NCBI GenBank assembly: GCA_002788555.1 | Contig: PFRL01000006.1 | Coordinates: 1-12,427 of the forward strand | Reading direction: 5' to 3' | DNA: 12,427 nucleotides | Source: Parcubacteria group bacterium CG_4_9_14_0_2_um_filter_35_11 | Lineage (GTDB): Bacteria > Patescibacteriota > Minisyncoccia > Minisyncoccales > GCA-002788555 | Part shown: positions 7,116 through 12,427 of the stretch, piece after piece | How the letters are laid out: every line of letters begins with the position of its first letter | How positions within the stretch are numbered: position 1 is the first letter of the stretch | Translations under genes and position numbers: made by a program | The notes under the pieces: model-generated | Told to the model about the DNA's origin: nothing | The model's input: only the letters and a program-made list of their open reading frames with translations | Database searches by the model: none

Positions 7116-7496
7116 TTAGCTTTTTTGTCTCTTTTTGGGTCCACCTTCTCTAGAAATCTTCTCGTCTAAAATCATAGTAATATGACTAGCTTTCTTTTGA
7201 ATTTGGTGAGCCATTCCTCGAGATACTGGCATCAACCTCTTTAATTTTGGCCCTTCGTCTACAATAATTTTTTTGATGTATAACGAACTAAGTCTTTTTT
7301 CGTCAAAATTAAACTTTTTCTTAGCGTTAGCGATAGCGGAATTCAAAAGTTTTACAACAGGTTTAACTGCTCTTTTATTTAAAAACTTAAGCTCGTTTTC
7401 CGCATCTTGAACTTCCAACCCCGAAATTAAATTAGCAACTAATCTGACTTTTCGGGGCGCCATTCTCAAATAATTTAAAGAAGCTTTTATTTCCAT
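7116..7496 (-). CDS. rplV: 50S ribosomal protein L22
   Basis: L22 (uL22) is a tunnel protein whose long beta-hairpin, with L4, makes the constriction of the peptide exit tunnel. The 126-residue product has LNYLRMAPRKVRLVANLISG (8-27) and LLNSAIANAKKKF (50-62). The hairpin region is KLKRLMPVSRGMAHQIQKKA (84-103), followed by SHITMILDEK. A short basic tail extends past the canonical end. It starts at an ATG 10 bases after the rpsS stop. Confidence 0.97.
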   Translation of the reverse strand: MEIKASLNYLRMAPRKVRLVANLISGLEVQDAENELKFLNKRAVKPVVKLLNSAIANAKKKFNFDEKRLSSLYIKKIIVDEGPKLKRLMPVSRGMAHQIQKKASHITMILDEKISREGGPKKRQKS

Positions 7497-7506
7497 ATAT
7501 AGAAGA

Positions 7507-7842
7507 TTAGGATTTTTTCTCTGGCGGTAAACTAGATTTTGCTGTCGTCTTTTGCAATTCGGTTTTTTCTAATTCTCTTTCCATTCTTCCACCATGCCTC
7601 TGAAATTTAGTTGTTGGTGAAAATTCTCCTAGCTTGTGGCCGACCATCTCTTCTCGTATTTTTACTAAAATGAACTCTTTGCCATTATGGACAAGAAAAG
7701 CAAGACCTATCATCTCTGGGGTAATAGTGGATTCGCGAGACCAAGTTTTTATTGGCTCTCTACTTTTGGACTGGACTGCTCTTTTTATCTTTCTCTCGAG
7801 CTTTGGATTAATATAAGGACCTTTTTTAAGACTTCTTGGCAT
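7507..7842 (-). CDS. rpsS: 30S ribosomal protein S19 with a C-terminal extension
   Basis: S19 (uS19) lies in the 30S head, contacts the A-site region and forms bridge B1a with the large subunit. The product has the invariant N-terminus [30 protein letters not shown] (33-46), VHNGKEF (51-57) and [18 protein letters not shown] (68-85). The canonical protein is about 92 residues; this one is 111. Roughly 20 additional charged residues follow the HGG motif, rich in Glu, Lys, Thr and Ser, and look disordered. It starts 37 bases after the rplB stop, with no Shine-Dalgarno sequence. Confidence 0.98.
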   Translation of the reverse strand: MPRSLKKGPYINPKLERKIKRAVQSKSREPIKTWSRESTITPEMIGLAFLVHNGKEFILVKIREEMVGHKLGEFSPTTKFQRHGGRMERELEKTELQKTTAKSSLPPEKKS

Positions 7843-7879
7843 AAGTTTTATAAATATCTTTTAGTATTTAAAATTGTTT

Positions 7880-8701
7880 TTATCTTCTCCTCTTCACAAT
7901 AAATTTATCTGACCATTTATGTCTTTTCCTTGTCTTTTTACCATGAGCGGGTTTACCCCAAGGAGTTTTGGGGTGAATAAGACCAATTGATGTTTTCCCT
8001 TCTCCTCCTCCATGGGGATGGTCACAAGGATTCATTGCTGCTCCTCGAACGGTAGGTCTAATACCCCTGTGCCTTGTTTTTCCTGCCTTCCCTAAAATCT
8101 CGGTTTTATGGTCAACATTGGAAACTCTTCCAATTGTAGCAAAACATTCGGTGAGAACTAGGTGAACTTCTTTGGAAGGTAAGGATAGGGTAGCATATTT
8201 TTCTTCTTGGGAAAGAATTTGAGCAGCCGTACCGGCGCTCCTGACAATTTTTCCTCCTTGGCCCGGAGTAAGTTCGATATCAAAAATAAAAGTACCGGCT
8301 GGAATATTTTTAATCTGCAATCTATTGCCTGGTTTAATAGGAGTTGTCTTGTCACAGATAACTTTGTCTCCGATTTTAATATCTCCGGGGGCCAATCGGT
8401 AGTATCTGGTCCCGTCATCATATTTCAAGAGCATGATAAAGGCTGAACGATTAGGATCATATTCCAAGGCCTCAACTATAGCTGGGATTCCTATTTTCTC
8501 CTGGGCAAAATTTATTCTTCGATAATTATTTTTCTCCCCGCCGCCTCGATGACGAATAGTAATTCTACCGGTCTTACCTCTGCCGGTAATCTTTTTTAAA
8601 GGTGAAGTTAGCCCTTTTTCGGGCTCTTTTTGAGTCAAAGATGAATAATCCTGGACAATCATCCCCCTCTGACCTGGTGTAACTGGTTTTTTCATTTTCA
8701 T
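7880..8701 (-). CDS. rplB: 50S ribosomal protein L2
   Basis: L2 (uL2) is a primary 23S rRNA-binding protein required for subunit joining and peptidyl-transferase activity. The 273-residue product is exactly the usual length. It shows the OB-fold and SH3-like domains, with GRNG-type basic motifs replaced by GRGKTGRITIRHRGGG (40-55), VEALEYDPNRSAFIMLLKY (76-94) and PAGTFIFDIELTPGQGGK (134-151). The catalytic-region signature AMNPCDHPHGGGEGKT lies at 222-237, with His228 and His230 present. An in-frame ATG two codons later (8695) is an alternative start with little effect. An AGGAG motif 11 bases upstream is one of the few plausible Shine-Dalgarno sequences in the cluster. Confidence 0.99.
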   Translation of the reverse strand: MKMKKPVTPGQRGMIVQDYSSLTQKEPEKGLTSPLKKITGRGKTGRITIRHRGGGEKNNYRRINFAQEKIGIPAIVEALEYDPNRSAFIMLLKYDDGTRYYRLAPGDIKIGDKVICDKTTPIKPGNRLQIKNIPAGTFIFDIELTPGQGGKIVRSAGTAAQILSQEEKYATLSLPSKEVHLVLTECFATIGRVSNVDHKTEILGKAGKTRHRGIRPTVRGAAMNPCDHPHGGGEGKTSIGLIHPKTPWGKPAHGKKTRKRHKWSDKFIVKRRR

Positions 8702-8712
8702 AAAATTTAAAA

Positions 8713-8717
8713 CTCCT
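8713..8717 (-). promoter_or_regulatory. Possible Shine-Dalgarno sequence of rplB
   Basis: The minus strand reads AGGAG followed by 11 A/T-rich bases and the rplB ATG. The motif lies just past the rplW stop. Its spacing is slightly long for an optimal ribosome-binding site (six bases shorter to the second ATG would not apply, since that ATG lies further downstream). It stands out because most neighbouring starts have none. Confidence 0.5.
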
Positions 8718-8721
8718 GGAA

Positions 8722-9156
8722 TTATTTAGAAACTACTTCTAATTTTTGCCCTTTTTCCAAGGTAACAATTGCTTTTTTGTATCCTCCTTTTTCTCCTTCA
8801 GTCTTCCCCAATCTTATTTTCTTTGCTGGAACTGTAATAATATTTATTTTTTCAACCCGGACTTTATACAATTCTTCAATCGCTCTTTTTATATTATTTT
8901 TATTAGCTCGAGGGAAGACTTTAAATAAATACTTTCCTTCTCCTTCTAATCTGGTACCTTTCTCGGAAATTATTGGTTCTTTTAAGACTGAAAAGGCGAT
9001 GTTGCTTTTTCCTATCTCTTTTTTTCTACTTTCCTTTATCTCTTTTTTAAAATCTTCCTGTTTTAGTTTTTGTACTTTTTCAGTAGTTTTCTCTTTTTTG
9101 ACAAAATGGGGTCGGAGCTTCTCTTTCTTTTTTCTTTGGAATGGAAGAGTAATCAT
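8722..9156 (-). CDS. rplW: 50S ribosomal protein L23 with an N-terminal basic extension
   Basis: L23 (uL23) sits at the tunnel exit and is the docking point for trigger factor and signal recognition particle. The canonical fold starts near residue 55 (FSVLKEPIISEKGTRLEGEG) and continues through YLFKVFPRANKNNIKRAIEE (76-95), LYKVRVEKINIITVPAKK and GGYKKAIVTLEKGQKLEV. This part alone matches the usual length of about 95 residues. The preceding 50 or so residues are dominated by Lys, Glu and Arg, have no recognisable domain and are probably disordered or helical. It starts at an ATG five bases after the rplD stop. No internal ATG offers a start right at the core, so the extension is probably real. 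Confidence 0.95.
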   Translation of the reverse strand: MITLPFQRKKKEKLRPHFVKKEKTTEKVQKLKQEDFKKEIKESRKKEIGKSNIAFSVLKEPIISEKGTRLEGEGKYLFKVFPRANKNNIKRAIEELYKVRVEKINIITVPAKKIRLGKTEGEKGGYKKAIVTLEKGQKLEVVSK

Positions 9157-9161
9157 AAGTT

Positions 9162-9794
9162 TTATCTTTTAAGTTGTCTTATCGCTTCTTTCTCGATTAT
9201 TAAATATTTATTTTCTAATAAAATATAAGGGTTCAAAGAATTAATACCCACCAAAGACACATTTTCTATATTTCTAGCTGCTCTCAAAAGGTGTTCTTCT
9301 TTTTGAGCTAAGACAAAAAGGGTTCTTTTTTTATCTATGTCTTTTTTTATCTTAGTAAGATTTTTCAAAATTTTAGCAAAATTTTTAGTTTTTGATTCTA
9401 AGAGTCTTATTTTTTCTATAAAGATGATTTCGCCTTCTTTAAATTTTTGAGAGAGGACCATAAAGAGAGCTTTTCTCCTACTTTTTTTGGAGAGTTCTAT
9501 TTTATATTTTTTTTCGGGACGTGGACCAAAAGTAATTCCACCTTTCCGCCAAATAGGGGAACGAATCGAACCGTGACGAGCTCTGCCGGTGCCTTTCTGG
9601 CGCCAGGGTTTCTTTCCTCCCCCCCTTACCTCGCTTCTGTCTTTGGTTTTAGCAATGGGTTGGCGAGAAAGCTTTTGATAATATAAAATGGTTTGATGCA
9701 GAAAATCGGGAGCAAGAGCAATAGAAAAAACTTTGTCTGGTAAATCGACTTTCCCTATTTTTTCCCCTTCTTGGTTCAAAAGATCGGCTTGCAT
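9162..9794 (-). CDS. rplD: 50S ribosomal protein L4
   Basis: L4 (uL4) has a globular surface domain and a long loop that reaches the peptide exit tunnel beside L22. In E. coli it also autoregulates the S10 operon through transcription attenuation and translation repression. The 210-residue product has the extended loop EVRGGGKKPWRQKGTGRARH at residues 55-74, followed by GSIRSPIWRKGGITFGPRP (75-93), then the globular segment with KSRRKALFMVLSQK. The C-terminal Rossmann-like part ends LLENKYLIIEKEAIRQL. Length and motif order are normal. It starts at an ATG 15 bases after the rplC stop. Confidence 0.98.
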   Translation of the reverse strand: MQADLLNQEGEKIGKVDLPDKVFSIALAPDFLHQTILYYQKLSRQPIAKTKDRSEVRGGGKKPWRQKGTGRARHGSIRSPIWRKGGITFGPRPEKKYKIELSKKSRRKALFMVLSQKFKEGEIIFIEKIRLLESKTKNFAKILKNLTKIKKDIDKKRTLFVLAQKEEHLLRAARNIENVSLVGINSLNPYILLENKYLIIEKEAIRQLKR

Positions 9795-9809
9795 AAAAGT
9801 TTTTAAAGG

Positions 9810-10412
9810 TTACTTACTTAGAATCTCTAATAATGTTCCTTTGGTCCCTGGAACAGCTCCTTTTATTCCTATCAAGTTCTTTTCCTTATCAATTTTTATT
9901 ACCTTTAAATTTTTTACTGTCATCCTTTTATTTCCCATCCTTCCGGCCATTTTTTTCCCTTTGAATACTCTTTCCGGTCCTGATTGGCCAATAGAACCGG
10001 GCATTCTCAGCATGTGCTTGGTTCCGTGGGTTTTTGGTAAACCAGCAAACCCCCAACGCTTTACCACTCCCTGAAATCCTTTACCCTTGGAAAGACCTGA
10101 AATTTTTACTATATCTCCTTCTGAAAACACTGTTACATCTATTTTAGCTCCACTTTTTAATTTTTGGTTTTCCTCTGTAGCACCTTGGAACTCTCTTAAA
10201 TATCTAAAACCTTTTTCCTTCTCAGTTTTTTTAATATGCTTTGTTTTTTTCTTTATAAACCCGACTTGCATTGCCTCATATTCATCTTTCTCTTTAGTTT
10301 TAATTTGAGTAACAAAACAAGGACCGGCTTCAACCCAGGTCAAGGGGATGACTTTTCCTTTTTCATCGAATATCTGGGACATTCCTATTTTTCTTCCTAA
10401 AATAAATTTCAT
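9810..10412 (-). CDS. rplC: 50S ribosomal protein L3
   Basis: L3 (uL3) is, with L24, an assembly initiator of the 50S subunit, and its central loop reaches towards the peptidyl-transferase centre. The 200-residue product starts MKFILGRKIGMSQIFDEKG and has the conserved SGLSKGKGFQGVVKRWGFAG (105-124). The loop HMLRMPGSIGQSGPERVFKG (133-152) keeps Gln143, aligned with the glutamine that PrmB methylates in E. coli. KKMAGRMGNKRMTVKNLKV follows. It is slightly shorter than E. coli L3 (209). It begins after a 210-base spacer holding a terminator-like hairpin and a candidate promoter, so it may head its own transcription unit. A weak AAGG lies about 13 bases before the ATG. Confidence 0.98.
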   Translation of the reverse strand: MKFILGRKIGMSQIFDEKGKVIPLTWVEAGPCFVTQIKTKEKDEYEAMQVGFIKKKTKHIKKTEKEKGFRYLREFQGATEENQKLKSGAKIDVTVFSEGDIVKISGLSKGKGFQGVVKRWGFAGLPKTHGTKHMLRMPGSIGQSGPERVFKGKKMAGRMGNKRMTVKNLKVIKIDKEKNLIGIKGAVPGTKGTLLEILSK

Positions 10413-10435
10413 AAACTTATTTTTACCTTGGTATT

Positions 10436-10465
10436 TTTATAAATTTTCGACCCAGTTGTAGTGAA
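10436..10465 (-). promoter_or_regulatory. Candidate promoter for the rplC-secY unit
   Basis: On the minus strand TTCACT (10460-10465) is separated by 18 bases from TATAAA (10436-10441), matching the sigma-70 consensus at four of six and five of six positions. Predicted initiation would be near 10429, giving a leader of about 17 bases before the rplC ATG. It lies directly downstream of the terminator-like hairpin, which is where a second promoter would be expected. In AT-rich DNA such matches arise by chance, so confidence is moderate. Confidence 0.4.
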
Positions 10466-10466
10466 C

Positions 10467-10493
10467 AAAAAAACTGGGACAGCCCCAGTTTTT
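10467..10493 (-). terminator. Intrinsic-terminator-like hairpin between rpsJ and rplC
   Basis: A perfect 10-base-pair inverted repeat (10469-10478 with 10484-10493; arms AAAAACTGGG and CCCAGTTTTT) encloses a five-base loop. On the minus strand the GC part of the stem is followed at once by seven T residues, the classic form of a rho-independent terminator. It is roughly symmetric, so it could also work on the plus strand, where no gene is present. It would end or attenuate transcripts carrying tuf and rpsJ before rplC. The 3' arm can alternatively pair with AACTGGG at 10451-10457 downstream. Confidence 0.7.
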
Positions 10494-10586
10494 ACTTGAC
10501 AGACTGAATCCCTGATAGAAAACTTAATCAAATAAATAATATATTTCCATGAACCTTTTACCAAATTGAATCAGATTATTTTCTGA

Positions 10587-10617
10587 ACCCAGTAGTGAGA
10601 GTCCTCTACTACTGGGT
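10587..10617 (+). repeat. Palindromic repeat, copy B (rpsJ-rplC spacer)
   Basis: This 31-base imperfect palindrome has 10-base arms ACCCAGTAGT and ACTACTGGGT that are fully complementary, with AGA/TCT adding to the stem. Read on the plus strand it matches the minus strand of the element at 12363-12393 at 26 of 31 positions, so the two copies are inverted relative to each other. It begins five bases after the rpsJ stop. It has no following T-run on the minus strand and so is not itself an intrinsic terminator. Confidence 0.75.
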
Positions 10618-10645
10618 GAATACTACATTTTAATTTCTATGTCAA
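10617..10645 (-). promoter_or_regulatory. Weak candidate promoter overlapping the rpsJ 3' end
   Basis: The minus strand has a perfect TTGACA (10640-10645) inside the last codons of rpsJ. Seventeen bases later is TATTCA (10617-10622), which agrees with the -10 consensus at only three positions. If active, transcripts would start at or inside palindromic repeat copy B, mirroring the arrangement upstream of tuf. The poor -10 keeps this tentative. Confidence 0.2.
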
Positions 10646-10982
10646 CTCCCACTGGTAAATTAAGGTTTTGGAGACTATCCATAATCCGTCGATTAGGGTT
10701 TAAAACATCGATTATCCTTTTGTGAATTCTCATCTCAAATTGCTCTCTAGCGTCTTTGTGAACGAAAGTTGAGCGATTGACGGTGAACTTTTGAATTTCT
10801 GTCGGTAAGGGGACAGGACCGATTACTTTGACTCCCTGGCGGAGTACCACATCAATAATTTGTTTTGCCGAACTATCAACTACCCGATGGTCGTAAGCTT
10901 TGATTTTAATCCTAATCTTTGGGAGAATTTGATTCTCCTTGGCAGTTTTCCTCTTACTATTTTTTTCTTCCTTTACTACCAT
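10623..10982 (-). CDS. rpsJ: 30S ribosomal protein S10 with an N-terminal extension
   Basis: S10 (uS10) is a late-assembling 30S head protein; outside the ribosome it doubles as NusE in transcription antitermination in well-studied bacteria. The core starts near residue 22 ([15 protein letters not shown]) and contains [20 protein letters not shown] (55-75), [20 protein letters not shown] and VGVDIEIKM at the end. At 119 residues it exceeds the usual 100-105 because of a lysine/glutamate-rich N-terminal extension of about 18 residues. The ATG is supported by a GAAGGA ribosome-binding site eight bases upstream. It follows tuf after 65 bases. The run of ribosomal genes is interrupted after it by a 210-base spacer. 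Confidence 0.97.
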   Translation of the reverse strand: MVVKEEKNSKRKTAKENQILPKIRIKIKAYDHRVVDSSAKQIIDVVLRQGVKVIGPVPLPTEIQKFTVNRSTFVHKDAREQFEMRIHKRIIDVLNPNRRIMDSLQNLNLPVGVDIEIKM

Positions 10983-10990
10983 TGCTATTG

Positions 10991-10996
10991 TCCTTC
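10991..10996 (-). promoter_or_regulatory. Shine-Dalgarno sequence of rpsJ
   Basis: The minus strand reads GAAGGA with an eight-base spacer to the rpsJ ATG, the best-placed Shine-Dalgarno match in the window. It fixes the start that includes the N-terminal extension. The same bases could be partly sequestered by a CCTTC about 35 bases upstream, but that pairing is short. Confidence 0.65.
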
Positions 10997-11047
10997 GATA
11001 GACTCAAGATAATCCTGAATTTGTTGAAGGATTGATAAAGGTCCCCT

Positions 11048-12247
11048 TTATTTAATTATTTTTGTCGCCACTCCTGCCCCTACTGTCTTCCCTCCTTCTC
11101 TGATAGCGAACCGCTGCTGTTCTTCCATGGCGGCGGGCGTAATTAACTTGACACTAAGATTTACAGTGTCTCCAGGCATCACCATTTCTGTCCCTTGAGG
11201 TAAAGTAACTTCTCCTGTTATATCGGCGGTCCTTATGTAAAATTGAGGCTTATAACCAGTGAAAAAGGGAGTGTGTCTTCCTCCTTCTTCTTTTGACAAG
11301 ATATAGACCTGGCAATCAAAATCAGTGTGAGGAGTGACCGTTCCTGGTTTTGCCAAAACCTGGCCTCTTTCGACATCTTCTTTTTTAAAGCCCCTCAAGA
11401 GTGCCCCTATATTATCCCCCGCTCTTGCCTCATCAAGGGTTTTGTTAAACATCTCAATTCCTGTAATAACTGTCTTTTGGGTAGGCTTTATTCCTATAAC
11501 TTCGACCTGGTCATTCAAATGGAGCACTCCTCTTTCCACCCTGCCGGTAGCAACCGTTCCACGTCCTTCAATAGAGAAAACATCTTCCACCGCCATTAAA
11601 AATGGCTGATCGAGAGATCTCTTGGGTTCGGGAATATATTCGTCCAACGCCTTTACCAGATCAAAAATAGGCTTTAAAGCTTTGTCATCTTTCGATTTAG
11701 CATCCAGGGCTTTTAAAGCAGAACCTCTAATAACCGGAATATCTTTTCCGGGGAATTCATATTTTGTCAAAAGTTCTCTGGTCTCTTCTTCTACTAAATC
11801 CACTAATTCAGGGTCATCTACAGCGTCGGTTTTATTCAAAAAGACAATGATTGATGGTACACCAACCTGGCGAGCAAGTAGAATGTGCTCTTTGGTTTGG
11901 GGCATCGGACCGTCAGGCGCGGAGACAACTAAAATTGCTCCATCCATCTGGGCGGCGCCGGTAATCATGTTTTTAATGTAGTCAGCATGCCCAGGACAAT
12001 CAATATGGGCATAATGACGCTTTTCTGATTCGTACTCCAGATGAGAAATGTTGATAGTAAGCCCTCTCTCTTTTTCTTCGGGGGCTGAGTCAATCTGGCC
12101 AACTGTTTTTTCAGCAACTTCAAAACCTGCCAAGTGCAGGGCGTGTAATATTGCCGCTGTTAATGTAGTTTTTCCATGGTCGACATGACCAATAGTTCCT
12201 ACATTTAAGTGTGGCTTTCTTCTTTCGAATTTCTTTTTTTCTGCCAT
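11048..12247 (-). CDS. tuf: Translation elongation factor Tu
   Basis: EF-Tu is the GTPase that delivers aminoacyl-tRNA to the ribosomal A site. The 399-residue product shows all G motifs. G1 is GHVDHGKT (20-27). The switch-I threonine is Thr64 in RGLTIN. G3 is DCPGHADY (83-90) with catalytic His87. G4 is NKTD (138-141), with Thr where many have Cys, and G5 is SAL (176-178). Beta-barrel domains 2 and 3 follow, with [13 protein letters not shown] and a C-terminus [14 protein letters not shown]. The ATG at 12247 gives the family-typical start; an in-frame GTG at 12310 would add 21 atypical residues and lies inside a hairpin. No Shine-Dalgarno sequence is seen. The gene directly precedes rpsJ, as at the str-S10 junction. 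Confidence 0.99.
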   Translation of the reverse strand: MAEKKKFERRKPHLNVGTIGHVDHGKTTLTAAILHALHLAGFEVAEKTVGQIDSAPEEKERGLTINISHLEYESEKRHYAHIDCPGHADYIKNMITGAAQMDGAILVVSAPDGPMPQTKEHILLARQVGVPSIIVFLNKTDAVDDPELVDLVEEETRELLTKYEFPGKDIPVIRGSALKALDAKSKDDKALKPIFDLVKALDEYIPEPKRSLDQPFLMAVEDVFSIEGRGTVATGRVERGVLHLNDQVEVIGIKPTQKTVITGIEMFNKTLDEARAGDNIGALLRGFKKEDVERGQVLAKPGTVTPHTDFDCQVYILSKEEGGRHTPFFTGYKPQFYIRTADITGEVTLPQGTEMVMPGDTVNLSVKLITPAAMEEQQRFAIREGGKTVGAGVATKIIK

Positions 12248-12276
12248 AGAAAAGAATAAATTTAAATTATATTTCT

Positions 12277-12300
12277 GAGCACATAATTTGTTATGCGCTC
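12277..12300 (-). repeat. Leader hairpin of tuf, proximal
   Basis: On the minus strand GAGCGCATAA and TTATGTGCTC form a 10-base-pair stem with one G-U wobble and the four-base loop CAAA. The mismatch (A opposite C) on the plus strand versus a wobble on the minus strand indicates an RNA structure in the tuf transcript. It ends 29 bases before the tuf ATG. No T-run follows, so it is not an intrinsic terminator. Confidence 0.7.
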
Positions 12301-12304
12301 GACC

Positions 12305-12325
12305 GAGCACAAAATTTTTGTGCTC
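12305..12325 (-). repeat. Leader hairpin of tuf, distal
   Basis: A perfect inverted repeat, GAGCACAAAA with TTTTGTGCTC around a single central base, lies four bases upstream of the proximal hairpin. It shares the GAGCRC/GTGCTC arms with it. Because the arms are interchangeable, a third, central hairpin between the two is also possible. No T-run follows. Confidence 0.7.
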
Positions 12326-12362
12326 TGGTATCTATTTTATTTTTGACCTTTAAGACAAGTTT

Positions 12363-12393
12363 GCCCAATAGTAGAAAATTCTCACTACTGGGT
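12363..12393 (-). repeat. Palindromic repeat, copy A (tuf leader)
   Basis: On the minus strand CCCAGTAGT pairs with ACTATTGGG (nine base pairs, one G-U wobble), and AGAA pairs with TTCT inside. The wobble again favours RNA folding on the tuf-coding strand. It is 26 of 31 identical to the element at 10587-10617 in inverted orientation. It falls at the predicted transcription start, so the tuf mRNA would begin with this hairpin. Confidence 0.75.
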
Positions 12394-12396
12394 TTA

Positions 12397-12424
12397 ATTT
12401 TAATAAATAAGGCACAAAAGTCAA
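12397..12424 (-). promoter_or_regulatory. Predicted sigma-70-type promoter of tuf-rpsJ
   Basis: On the minus strand TTGACT (12419-12424) and TAAAAT (12397-12402) are separated by 16 bases; each matches the consensus at five of six positions. Initiation is expected near 12390, giving a leader of about 140 bases before the tuf ATG that contains three hairpins. A separate tuf promoter implies that tuf-rpsJ need not depend on read-through from genes upstream of the window. Confidence 0.6.
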
Positions 12425-12427
12425 TAC

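Noticed and set aside
8777..9172. A 131-codon plus-strand open frame opposite rplW
   Set aside because: Its Phe/Ser-rich product is the reverse complement of lysine- and glutamate-rich L23 codons, a typical antisense artefact.
10496..10524. Plus-strand promoter starting with TTGACA at 10496-10501
   Set aside because: No acceptable -10 box lies at 15-19 bases and there is no plus-strand gene downstream.
11327..11981. Three plus-strand open frames of 90-119 codons opposite tuf
   Set aside because: All are antisense to EF-Tu, with no independent start signals or recognisable family.
12248..12310. Longer EF-Tu from a GTG start at 12310
   Set aside because: The added 21 residues have no counterpart in EF-Tu, and the region consists of the leader hairpins; the ATG at 12247 gives the standard N-terminus.

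Overview
The window is a compact, AT-rich ribosomal-protein supercluster lying entirely on the minus strand, so genes are read from high to low coordinates. It most likely comes from the Candidate Phyla Radiation (Patescibacteria), probably a Parcubacteria-like lineage. The grounds are: rpmD (L30) is absent between S5 and L15; genes are tightly packed with few Shine-Dalgarno sequences; L18, S8 and L15 have CPR-like sequences; and L15 is very short. TGA ends secY and occurs inside none of the genes, so the genetic code is the standard bacterial one, not the UGA-glycine code of Gracilibacteria/SR1. The lineage assignment is an inference from these features, not a database result.

Layout in transcription order. 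A leader at about 12248-12427 carries a good sigma-70-type promoter, a palindromic repeat at the predicted transcript start and two tandem hairpins. It is followed by tuf (EF-Tu) and rpsJ (S10). A 210-base gap then holds a second copy of the palindromic repeat in opposite orientation, a strong intrinsic-terminator-like hairpin and a plausible new promoter. After that comes the uninterrupted run rplC, rplD, rplW, rplB, rpsS, rplV, rpsC, rplP, rpmC, rpsQ, rplN, rplX, rplE, rpsN (zinc type), rpsH, a class I SAM-dependent methyltransferase, rplF, rplR, rpsE, rplO (C-terminal domain missing) and secY. The last 76 bases (1-76) contain a long hairpin directly after the secY stop and no gene start. 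No gene-free stretch exceeds 300 bases.

How the genes work together. EF-Tu delivers aminoacyl-tRNA to the ribosome. The r-proteins build the 30S and 50S subunits in the canonical S10-spc order. SecY forms the membrane channel for exported nascent chains. The deviations from this textbook operon are the methyltransferase between S8 and L6, the half-length L15, the missing L30, and an S10-L3 boundary that looks like a termination or attenuation point rather than a simple spacer.
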